Positions 31,000-37,400 of a stretch of DNA of 39,306 bases are shown piece after piece. This DNA is from JAYKHL01 sp035284865. Its GTDB lineage: Bacteria; Cyanobacteriota; Sericytochromatia; S15B-MN24; JAQBPE01. The stretch lies in assembly GCA_035284865.1 (NCBI GenBank), contig JAYKHL010000007.1:1-39306 (forward strand), given 5' to 3'. The translations under genes were made by a program, and so were the position numbers. Within the stretch, counting starts at the first letter, position 1. Every line of letters starts with the position of its first letter. The notes beneath the pieces were generated by a model, which worked only from the letters and a program-made list of their open reading frames with translations, did no database searches and had not been told where the DNA came from.

Positions 31000-32655
31000 T
31001 CAGAGCGGCAAGCGCTGCGCGGGGCGGCAGGCCTCCCCCGCCGCCAGGGTGGCCCGGACGGCCTCAAACACGGCCCGATCGCGCTCGCGCTCGGCCGCCG
31101 CGCGCCTCCGCACCGTGCCGAGCACCGGCCCGATCCGGGCCGCCCGGCCGAGCCGCTCGACGTGGCGGTCCATGTAGGCCCAGTACAGCCGGGTCAGCGG
31201 GCAGTCTCGCTTCGGGTCGAAGGCACACGCCCCGCAGTAGTCACCCATGCGAGACACGTAGGGCGCCCCGGCGACGTAGGGCTTGGTGGTCATGTGGTCC
31301 CCGAGGGCAAACAACCCCATCCCGAGGACGTTGGGCTCCACCACCCAGTCCCAGGCATCAGCATAGGCACACCAGAACCAGTCCGCCACGTCTCGCGCGT
31401 CCAGGTCAAGCAGCGCCGCCACGTTGGAGAGCACCATCAGGCGCGTGATGTGGTGCCCGTAGGCCGTGTCCCAGACGTCCGCCACCACCTGGTCGAGGCA
31501 GGCCAGCCCCGAGGGCCTGCCCCAGAACGCTGGGGGCAGGGGCGCCTGCCCGGGCGTGGGCGCGGCTCCCCCATCGAGCCAGGCGGGCGCCCGCCCGGCG
31601 GGACCGTGCCCCGAGACCTTGGCCCAGCCTGCGTCGCCGGGCGCGGGCGCGGCAGGCGCCAGGGCCCGGAAGCCATCCGAGGCCTCGTGGACGTGGCGCA
31701 CGAACTCGCGCCAGCCGAGGACCTGCCGCACGAAGCCCTCGCGGCTCGGGAGGGGCAGCGACGCATCGCCCGCGACCTCCCCCACCACCCGCGCCGGCAG
31801 CAGGCGGTGGAGGTTCATCAGGGCCGAGATGCGGGTGTGGAAGAGCCCCCGCGAGTGGCGGCTCATGGCGTCCTCGTAGGGCCCGAAGTGGGGCAGGCAG
31901 GCCTCCCGCGCGAAGCGCCACAGCGCCTCCGCGTCGGCCCGCGTGGCCGGCAAGGCCGCCGGGTCGAGGCGGCCCGGGTGGTGGGGCAGGGCCGCCTCCA
32001 CGTCCGCCACCACCTCGGCCTTGATGGCATCGACGGGGAAGGTCGGCTCCGGCGGCGCGGGGGGCTCGCCGGACCAGGGGCGCCGGTTCTCGGCATCGAA
32101 GCTGAAGCGGCCTCCCTCAGGTCGCCCCCCCTCCATCAGCAGGCCCGTGTCCCGCCGGACCTGCCGGTAGAACGCGTCCATGCGGTAAGGCGGGGCCGGG
32201 CACGCCGCCAGGAACTGGGACGGCGTGGTCAGCCACCCGGTGTGGGGCTCGACGATCAGCCCGCCGGCCTCCGCCAGGGGGGCGAGGTCGAGGCGAAGCT
32301 CTCGCTCGGCCGGGGCCATGACCCGCAGCGGCCCCAGCTCCGCGATCAGGGGCGCCAGCACCTCCCGGTGGGGGGCCTCTGCGCGCAGCCACCGCACGGC
32401 GACGCCCCTCGCCGCCTGCTCGAGGGCGAAGTGGCGCTGGTTGGCCCACACCAGGGCCAGGCGCTGGCGGTGGTACGGCCTGAGGCGCGCCTTCCAGAGG
32501 CTCTCCACCAGGACGATGCCCGCCTCCGGGGCGGCCAGCCGGGCCAAGGGGCCCACCTCATCCGTGAGCTGGTCCTCGGGCACGAAGACCCAGGTCCGGC
32601 CCGCAGGGTCGACGGCCCGGGCAGCCAGCTCGGCCAGGAAGCAGCGCACGCGCAC
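31000..32655 (-). CDS. Fe-S cluster photolyase/cryptochrome (PhrB/CryB class)
   Basis: A 551-residue cryptochrome/photolyase family protein of the FeS-BCP group (prokaryotic 6-4 photolyases), using FAD and usually a lumazine antenna to repair UV lesions with blue light. The antenna domain (V-P-E-D-Q-L-T near 25) is followed by the FAD domain. Cluster Cys candidates are C386, C474, C477 and C485. The first three have the spacing of PhrB C350, C438, C441. The fourth is eight residues after C477, against 13 in PhrB, so this loop is five residues shorter. The start is GTG, just after an in-frame TAG. It is first in an operon with the FAD oxidoreductase. Confidence 0.9.
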   Translation of the reverse strand: MRVRCFLAELAARAVDPAGRTWVFVPEDQLTDEVGPLARLAAPEAGIVLVESLWKARLRPYHRQRLALVWANQRHFALEQAARGVAVRWLRAEAPHREVLAPLIAELGPLRVMAPAERELRLDLAPLAEAGGLIVEPHTGWLTTPSQFLAACPAPPYRMDAFYRQVRRDTGLLMEGGRPEGGRFSFDAENRRPWSGEPPAPPEPTFPVDAIKAEVVADVEAALPHHPGRLDPAALPATRADAEALWRFAREACLPHFGPYEDAMSRHSRGLFHTRISALMNLHRLLPARVVGEVAGDASLPLPSREGFVRQVLGWREFVRHVHEASDGFRALAPAAPAPGDAGWAKVSGHGPAGRAPAWLDGGAAPTPGQAPLPPAFWGRPSGLACLDQVVADVWDTAYGHHITRLMVLSNVAALLDLDARDVADWFWCAYADAWDWVVEPNVLGMGLFALGDHMTTKPYVAGAPYVSRMGDYCGACAFDPKRDCPLTRLYWAYMDRHVERLGRAARIGPVLGTVRRRAAAERERDRAVFEAVRATLAAGEACRPAQRLPL

Positions 32656-32669
32656 CTACCCCCGAAAAG

Positions 32670-32709
32670 GGTGACGCGGAGCGAGCCCCGAGGCTTGCTC
32701 CGCGTCACC
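32670..32709 (-). promoter_or_regulatory. 17-bp hairpin in the photolyase mRNA leader, attenuator-like
   Basis: The arms at 32670-32686 and 32693-32709 pair over 17 positions with one G-U-type mismatch and a 6-base loop. In the photolyase message the hairpin is followed at once by CTTTT and, 14 bases after the stem, the GTG start codon. A small competing hairpin (CACCT 32706-32710 with AGGTG 32714-32718) overlaps its base. It could end transcription, occlude the ribosome site or be a repeat element. Confidence 0.5.
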
Positions 32710-32731
32710 TTGCAGGTGGGATCCGAGGTTC

Positions 32732-32777
32732 AGTATAGACAAGCGCCCAATTTTTGTCCAGTATTTTTTTTGTACAA
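32732..32777 (-). promoter_or_regulatory. Photolyase promoter with TTGTACAA box
   Basis: On the minus strand TGGACA (32755-32760), 17 bp, TATACT (32732-32737), with both boxes 5/6 matches. A perfect palindrome TTGTACAA sits at 32770-32777, leaving exactly 10 bp between TGTACA and the -35, as in the folE promoter. This should be a second binding site of the CarH-type regulator. The box lies 50 bp upstream of the divergent SDR gene and might serve it too. Confidence 0.7.
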
Positions 32778-32826
32778 GTCTAAGGCAGATCCGGGATCTG
32801 TCCGAGCTGCTCGGAAGGAGTGGGCC

Positions 32827-33567
32827 ATGGGTTTCGAGGGACGCGCAGGCGTGATCGTGGGGGCGACAGGGGGCATTGGCGCGGCGACGGCCCGCTGGCT
32901 GGCGGCGCGCGGGGCGCGGCTGGGGCTGGTCGCCCGCCGGGAGGAGCCGCTCGCGGCGCTGGCGGCCGAGCTCGGCGCGCTGGCGCTGCCAGGGGACGCC
33001 CAGGAGGCCGCCACCGCCCAGCGGGCCGTGGAGGCCGTGCTGGCGGCCCATGGCCGGCTGGACTTCGTGGTGCATGCGGTGGGCAGCATCGTGCTGAAGC
33101 CGCTCGCACGCCTCTCGGAGGACGACCTGATGAACGCCTTCCGGCTGAACACGGTGTCTGCCTTCCACACGATGAAGGCGGCCGTGGGCCCGATGAGCCA
33201 GGCCAGGTCCGGCGCCGTGGTGGTCTGTTCGTCGGTGGCGGCCGGCACCGGGCTGCCCAACCACGAGGCGATCGCCGCGGCCAAGGCCGCCCTCGAGGGC
33301 CTCATCCGGGCCGCCGCGATGACCTATGCGGGCAGCGGCGTGCGCTTCAACGCGATCGCGCCCGGCCTGACGCGCACCCCTCTCGCAGCCGGGATCACGG
33401 GCAACGCGCGCGCGCTCGAGGCCTCGCTGGGGGTCCACCCGCTCGGCCGGCTCGGCGAGCCGGAAGACGCCGCCGAGGCCATCGGCTACCTGCTCGGGGC
33501 CCCGAACGTCACGGGCAGCGTGCTGCCGCTCGACGGCGGCATGGCCGCGGGCCGGCTGCTGCGCTGA
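32827..33567 (+). CDS. SDR-family protein lacking the catalytic tyrosine
   Basis: A 246-residue short-chain dehydrogenase/reductase-fold protein. The cofactor loop G12-A-T-G-G-I-G18, N108, the active-site Ser (S136) and Lys (K153) are present, but the position four before the Lys, where the catalytic Tyr should be, is I149. It is either inactive as a dehydrogenase, uses another acid, or has a binding role. AAGGAG lies six bases before the ATG at 32827. The gene is divergent from the photolyase and shares its 170-bp control region with the TTGTACAA box, so light control is likely. Confidence 0.88.
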   Translation: MGFEGRAGVIVGATGGIGAATARWLAARGARLGLVARREEPLAALAAELGALALPGDAQEAATAQRAVEAVLAAHGRLDFVVHAVGSIVLKPLARLSEDDLMNAFRLNTVSAFHTMKAAVGPMSQARSGAVVVCSSVAAGTGLPNHEAIAAAKAALEGLIRAAAMTYAGSGVRFNAIAPGLTRTPLAAGITGNARALEASLGVHPLGRLGEPEDAAEAIGYLLGAPNVTGSVLPLDGGMAAGRLLR

Positions 33568-33580
33568 GCCCCAGGGCTGC

Positions 33581-34219
33581 TCAGGCCTGCGGCCCGTTGT
33601 TGATCCCAACCCGGTGGCCCGCGTGGGCGGGCCGCCGGGCCTCGTCCAGCATCCACGCCGCCAGCGCAGGCATCGAGACCCGCTTGGGGCCGGGCGGCAG
33701 CACGTCCCGCAGCACCTGCAGGGGCTGGTCGCGCGGTCCCTCGACGAGCTCGGGCGGGCACACCAGGGTGTGGGGCAGGCCGCTCGCGCCGAGCGTCCGC
33801 CAGGCCTGCAGGTGCTGGGCGGAGCCGGCGCGGAAGGCGGCCGGGTAGCCTGGCGCGTCCCGCCGCAGGCCACCGCCCGGCGCGTCGAGGATGCCCGCCG
33901 AGGCCACCGCCACCAGGGGCACCGGCCCGGGCGCCAGGGCCCGCACCAGGATCGCCATGCCCTCGGCCAGGACCTCGTGGGCCTCGCGTCCCCGCCGGGT
34001 GCCCAGGCAGCTCACCAGGGCATCGGCGGACTGCAGGAGCGCCGCCACGGCCGTCGCGTCGCGCACATCGCCGCGCACCACCACGAGGCCCTCCCGAACA
34101 GGCAGCGCGGCGGGCTCCCGGACGAGGGCCCGGACCACCCAGCCACCGCGCCGCAGGGCCTCGTGCAGCACGTGCCCCCCGAGCCGGCCCGTCGCGCCCA
34201 CCAACGCCAACGTTTGCAT
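33581..34219 (-). CDS. NAD(P)-binding atypical SDR (NmrA-like)
   Basis: A 212-residue Rossmann-fold protein starting L-V-G-A-T-G-R-L-G-G, the glycine-rich loop of atypical SDRs and NmrA-like proteins. It then has a V-R-G-D-V-R-D segment and a V-A-S-A-G-I core. No classical YxxxK is visible. Such proteins are redox-sensing or catalyse epimerase/reductase steps; no substrate can be named. The Shine-Dalgarno is weak. It converges with the SDR gene (13-bp gap) and diverges from the exported barrel-like gene at 34292. Confidence 0.8.
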   Translation of the reverse strand: MQTLALVGATGRLGGHVLHEALRRGGWVVRALVREPAALPVREGLVVVRGDVRDATAVAALLQSADALVSCLGTRRGREAHEVLAEGMAILVRALAPGPVPLVAVASAGILDAPGGGLRRDAPGYPAAFRAGSAQHLQAWRTLGASGLPHTLVCPPELVEGPRDQPLQVLRDVLPPGPKRVSMPALAAWMLDEARRPAHAGHRVGINNGPQA

Positions 34220-34291
34220 CGTTTTCAGCCCCCGCTGTCGCTTCGGGCCCGCGCACGTCATACTGGACGCGACCCCTTCGCGGAGCCCCTG

Positions 34292-35164
34292 ATGAAGCAT
34301 ACCATCGCCCTGCTGACCCTCGGCGCCGCCCTGGCCGCGCCGTCCGCCCTGGCCGCGACCCCGCCCGCCGCCGCGCCCTCTCCCCTGGCGCCGGTGGGCG
34401 CCGCCCTGCCGGTCTCGCTGCTGGACGACCTCACGCTGGACTTCGAGGGGGGCGCGCTGGCCTTCCTGCAGAACGACCAGCGCTACGGGAGCCAGGGCAC
34501 GCCCTACACCCACCGCACGATCGCGCAGGACCGCAACCTGTTCGGGGCGCAGCGGCTCTCGCTGGAGGCGCGCGCCCTCGACCGCCACACCGTGATCTTC
34601 CTGTACGCCCCGCTGGATGTGACGACGCGCGTCACGCTTGGCAGCCCCCTCACGTTCCGCGACCAGACCTTCCCGGCCGGGGCCGTCGTGGACCACCGCT
34701 ACCTGTTCGACGGGATCCGGGCCACCTACCTGTACCGCACCCTGGCGCAGGGCGGCCTGACGCTGGACCTGGGCGCCACCCTGGGCGTGCGCAACGCCGA
34801 GGTGTCACTCAGCCAGGTCGACGGCACGCGCTTCTCCCCTGAGCGCGACATCGGCCCGGTGCCCGCGCTGCGCGCCCGCCTGCGGTACGACCCCGGCCAG
34901 GGAGCTTACGCCCTCTACGACCTCGACGCCGGCGGCACCCTCCCCGGCATCGGCACCGTCACGGGCGGCGTCCTGGACACGGCCCTGACGCTCGGCGTCC
35001 CCCTCGTGAAGGGCCTCGACGGCACGCTCCGCCTGCGCTACCTGGCTGGCGGCGCCACCGTCCCCAACCGCGAGATCTTGAACTGGGCCCAGTTCGCCTC
35101 CGCCAGCGCCGGCTTCCGCTTCTCCCCCCGCCTCTTCTGGGCGCCCGAGCCAGCGCAGCGCTGA
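34292..35164 (+). CDS. Exported beta-rich protein, possible outer-membrane barrel
   Basis: A 290-residue protein with a signal peptide cleaved after A-L-A (about residue 22). The mature part is made of alternating strands with aromatic ends, and the C-terminal residues run S-A-G-F-R-F-S-P-R-L-F-W. This resembles small outer-membrane beta-barrel proteins, although no family is recognised and the terminal Phe/Trp of a BAM signal is not at the very end. GGAG lies six bases before the ATG. The TGA stop is also the first part of the inverted repeat that encloses the tandem repeats downstream. Confidence 0.72.
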   Translation: MKHTIALLTLGAALAAPSALAATPPAAAPSPLAPVGAALPVSLLDDLTLDFEGGALAFLQNDQRYGSQGTPYTHRTIAQDRNLFGAQRLSLEARALDRHTVIFLYAPLDVTTRVTLGSPLTFRDQTFPAGAVVDHRYLFDGIRATYLYRTLAQGGLTLDLGATLGVRNAEVSLSQVDGTRFSPERDIGPVPALRARLRYDPGQGAYALYDLDAGGTLPGIGTVTGGVLDTALTLGVPLVKGLDGTLRLRYLAGGATVPNREILNWAQFASASAGFRFSPRLFWAPEPAQR

Positions 35165-35284
35165 GCCGGAGCAACGCGCCACCCCCGCGGAGCGAAGCAA
35201 CGCGAACCCCCCCCCGCGGAGCGAAGCAACGCGACAACCCCCCCGCGGAGCGAAGCAACGCGAAATCACCCGCACTCCGGCTCA
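35162..35284. repeat. 10-bp inverted ends enclosing tandem repeats
   Basis: TGAGCCGGAG at 35162-35171 and its exact complement at 35275-35284 bracket the 29-bp tandem array. The left end starts on the stop codon of the preceding gene. The whole 123-bp unit could fold as one stem carrying small hairpins, or be a tiny MITE-like insertion. No target-site duplication is obvious. Confidence 0.5.
35185..35263. repeat. Three 29-bp tandem repeats with GCGAAGC mini-hairpins
   Basis: Units start at 35185, 35214 and 35243, exactly 29 bp apart. Each has a 21-bp conserved part containing GCGGAGCGAAGCAACGCG and an 8-bp C-rich variable part. A degenerate fourth unit missing CGAAG lies at 35168-35178. Each conserved part can pair CGCG with CGCG around GC-GAA-GC, and d(GCGAAGC) is known as an exceptionally stable mini-hairpin. 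Confidence 0.75.
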
Positions 35285-35289
35285 CACCC

Positions 35290-35395
35290 GCGCGAGGTGG
35301 AGATGCGCGTCGAGAGCAAGGAAGGAGGAGCGAAGCGTACTGGAAGTACGTGAGCGACGACTGACGCAGCTATCGGCGTGCAGATCCCCTCGCGC
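35290..35395. ncRNA. Candidate structured RNA or structured repeat element
   Basis: The ends at 35290-35313 and 35373-35395 pair as a long stem: 8 bp, a bulged T, 3 bp, a tandem G-A/A-G mismatch, and 10 bp (two G-U type). The inner region carries a GGAGCGAAGC segment, a 6-bp hairpin CGTACT/AGTACG with a 3-base loop (35336-35350) and a GTGAGCGAC segment. It lies between two convergent genes and has no coding potential of its own. The strand is not known, because the long stem works either way. I cannot name an RNA family for it. Confidence 0.5.
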
Positions 35396-35398
35396 CAG

Positions 35399-35776
35399 TT
35401 AGTAGCCGAAGTGCTGGCCAAAGCGGTCCATAAACCAGTCGTAGCACCAGTTCCCGGCCCAGGCGCCCACGCCCAGGACCGCCAGTGCCACCAGGCCCTC
35501 CGGGCGGTTTCGCAGGTTGGAGTCGATGACGGACCACAGCAGGGCAGCCCCGCCGCCCCAGGAGGCGAGCCGGGCCACCGAGTACTCCGGCTCGCCATTC
35601 CAGGCGCGCTGCATGCGGCGGAGCGAGCGCTGGGAGTCGTTGACGGAGTCCTGCAGGCCTCGGGTGACCTGGTCGATCGTCTGGGAGAGCGGGCTGGGCT
35701 GCTGGTAGCCGTAGCCGGGATACGCGTAGGACGCGCCACCGACAGGACCGACGCGGGATGACGAGAGCGGGTTCAT
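35399..35776 (-). CDS. Small membrane protein, hypothetical
   Basis: A 125-residue protein. The N-terminal 45 residues are rich in G, P, Y, S and Q and include P-G-Y-G-Y-Q-Q-P, followed by an amphipathic helix (Q-T-I-D-Q-V-T-R-G-L-Q-D-S-V-N-D). Two hydrophobic helices lie at about 72-84 and 95-112, and the C-terminus is rich in W, F and Y. I do not recognise a family. GAGG lies five bases before the ATG. Its stop is three bases from the structured element at 35290-35395. Confidence 0.72.
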   Translation of the reverse strand: MNPLSSSRVGPVGGASYAYPGYGYQQPSPLSQTIDQVTRGLQDSVNDSQRSLRRMQRAWNGEPEYSVARLASWGGGAALLWSVIDSNLRNRPEGLVALAVLGVGAWAGNWCYDWFMDRFGQHFGY

Positions 35777-35934
35777 GGCAGCCTCACCCTGGTTGTGGGA
35801 CACACACGAGGACCTTATCGCCGGATGGACGCCCGAGCCCGTTAAAGCACTGATAAGTTTTGTTGAAATTCCGGGGCTCCGCTGCCCAGGCCAGGCCGCC
35901 ACCCTTCAAGCCAGGTCAGGGCTTGCCCGGTGCC

Positions 35935-37248
35935 CTACGGGCTCGAAGCGGACACGATCCGCATGATGGGGATCGCCGGGTTCAGGTAGAGCTGCAGCCA
36001 GGACACCTCGTTGCCGCGCTCCGGATCCACGAACTTGTTGGTGGGGTCGGTCAGGGACACGATGTAGTAGTTGCCGGCCGGGTACCCCGTCACATCGAAC
36101 TCCTGACCGGGCAGCCAGCGATCGTACATGTCGCCCCAGCCCCGCTGGATGCCCTGCATGATCTGGTTGCACCCCCCGTACCGGCTGGCCGGGGCCGTGC
36201 TGAGGTAGCGCTGGCTGTCCATCAGGCAGAACGACACCTTGTAGCCCTGGCGCATCAGCGAGCCCGTGGGGCTGTTGGCCCGCAGCTGGTAGAGCGCCAC
36301 GTCGCCGAGGTGGAAGTGGTTGTGGCTCGGGTGGAACTCGAAGGCCCCGACGTACTTCGTGGCCACCACCCGGCCGCCCGGGTCCAGGATTTCCTGGTAA
36401 GCCCGCGTCACGCCGTCCTGGTTGTACGCGCGCACCTGGAACGGCCCCTGCCCGACGTTGGGGATCAGGTTGTCGAAGCGCAGCAGCCTGCGCCCGTTCT
36501 GCGTGACCAGGATGGGCCGGCGGGGGGCCACCGCCCGGAGGTCAGGGGCATACCGCCTGGCGTCCACCGTCGTCGACGGCGGGGGCGTGACGGAGGGGCT
36601 GATGCCGAGGGAGGGGGACGGAGACGGGGCCGTCGCCGGCTCGCCCGCCTCTCCCAGGGCCTGCACCTCGAACAGGGTGAAGCGCGGGTGGGTGCGGGCA
36701 GCGTCGTTCCTGAACACCAGCCTGACGGCATCCGCCTCGCGGGCCGCGAAGGTCTTGGTCTCGAGGCTCCAGGTGGTGTTGCGCACCCCCGTCGCCACGG
36801 CCACCCACGCTCCCCCCACGCGAAGCTCGATGTCGTAGCTGGCTGCGCCGCGCAGGGGGCCGGACTTCACCCGCAGCGTGGAGAGGCTCGTCGGCGCCGA
36901 AAGCCGGGCAGACCACCAGGCGTCCGTGGCCCGGTACGTCCCGTGCGCCCACTGCGTCGAGCTGTTGCCATCGATGGCCCGGGCGGGCGCATACAGGCTC
37001 CGATCGGCCGCAGCCCCCGTCAGGGGGAGGAGCCCCACGGCGGACAGCCGGTAGGGCGGCGCGTCGGGGTTGTAGGCCCCCGGGTACAGCTCGCCGTCCA
37101 CGTCGTTCTCCTTGTCGACGAAGAAGGCCTTGTCCGGGAGGGCCTCCCCGGCGAGGGGCTGGGGGGCCTCCGAACCGGGCGGGCTCGTGCAGGCCGCCGT
37201 GGCCAGCGCAAGCGTCAGGCCCCCACTCACTCGGCGCATCCATCGCAT
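35935..37248 (-). CDS. Lysyl oxidase family lipoprotein with discoidin-like domain
   Basis: A 437-residue lipoprotein (Cys 20 after A-T-A-A). An N-terminal discoidin/F5-8C-like domain covers about 80-198 (D-G-N-S-S-T-Q-W ... W-W-S-A-R-L), a Pro/Ser linker about 203-227, and a C-terminal lysyl oxidase domain 230-430. The copper-binding H306, H309, H311 and H313 cluster is present. K337 (G-Y-K-V-S-F-C) and Y375 (W-G-D-M-Y) match the residues that form the LTQ cofactor in animal LOX. The predicted reaction is oxidative deamination of lysine side chains outside the cytoplasm. GAGGAGGAG lies just before the ATG. It may act on envelope or neighbouring-cell proteins. Confidence 0.9.
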   Translation of the reverse strand: MRWMRRVSGGLTLALATAACTSPPGSEAPQPLAGEALPDKAFFVDKENDVDGELYPGAYNPDAPPYRLSAVGLLPLTGAAADRSLYAPARAIDGNSSTQWAHGTYRATDAWWSARLSAPTSLSTLRVKSGPLRGAASYDIELRVGGAWVAVATGVRNTTWSLETKTFAAREADAVRLVFRNDAARTHPRFTLFEVQALGEAGEPATAPSPSPSLGISPSVTPPPSTTVDARRYAPDLRAVAPRRPILVTQNGRRLLRFDNLIPNVGQGPFQVRAYNQDGVTRAYQEILDPGGRVVATKYVGAFEFHPSHNHFHLGDVALYQLRANSPTGSLMRQGYKVSFCLMDSQRYLSTAPASRYGGCNQIMQGIQRGWGDMYDRWLPGQEFDVTGYPAGNYYIVSLTDPTNKFVDPERGNEVSWLQLYLNPAIPIMRIVSASSP

Positions 37249-37400
37249 CGCTCACTCCTCCTCTGTGGAAGGCCGACGATGGCTGTTCAGGTCACACGAC
37301 AGGCACTGCTGGGTTCGTCCCCCCAGCCTACCCGGGCCCCGGGCCTGGGCTGGTTGGCAAGGTGGCCAGAGCCGTTCGGCCCACCTGCCCTGGGCAGGGC

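Noticed and set aside
30945..31067. N-terminal extension of the FAD oxidoreductase to 31067
   Set aside because: It is Arg/Pro-rich, overlaps the photolyase 3' end, and the GTG at 30944 has AAGGAG at ideal spacing directly before the FAD-binding loop.
35038..35229. Short minus-strand frames with repeated R-S-A-G/R-C-F-A-P-R-G-G peptides
   Set aside because: They are translations of the 29-bp non-coding tandem repeats and partly antisense to the end of the barrel-like gene; no ribosome site or conserved start.
35185..35263. Possible CRISPR array
   Set aside because: The variable parts are only about 8 bp, all C-rich, and there are just three units with no cas genes. It is a tandem repeat, not repeat-spacer DNA.
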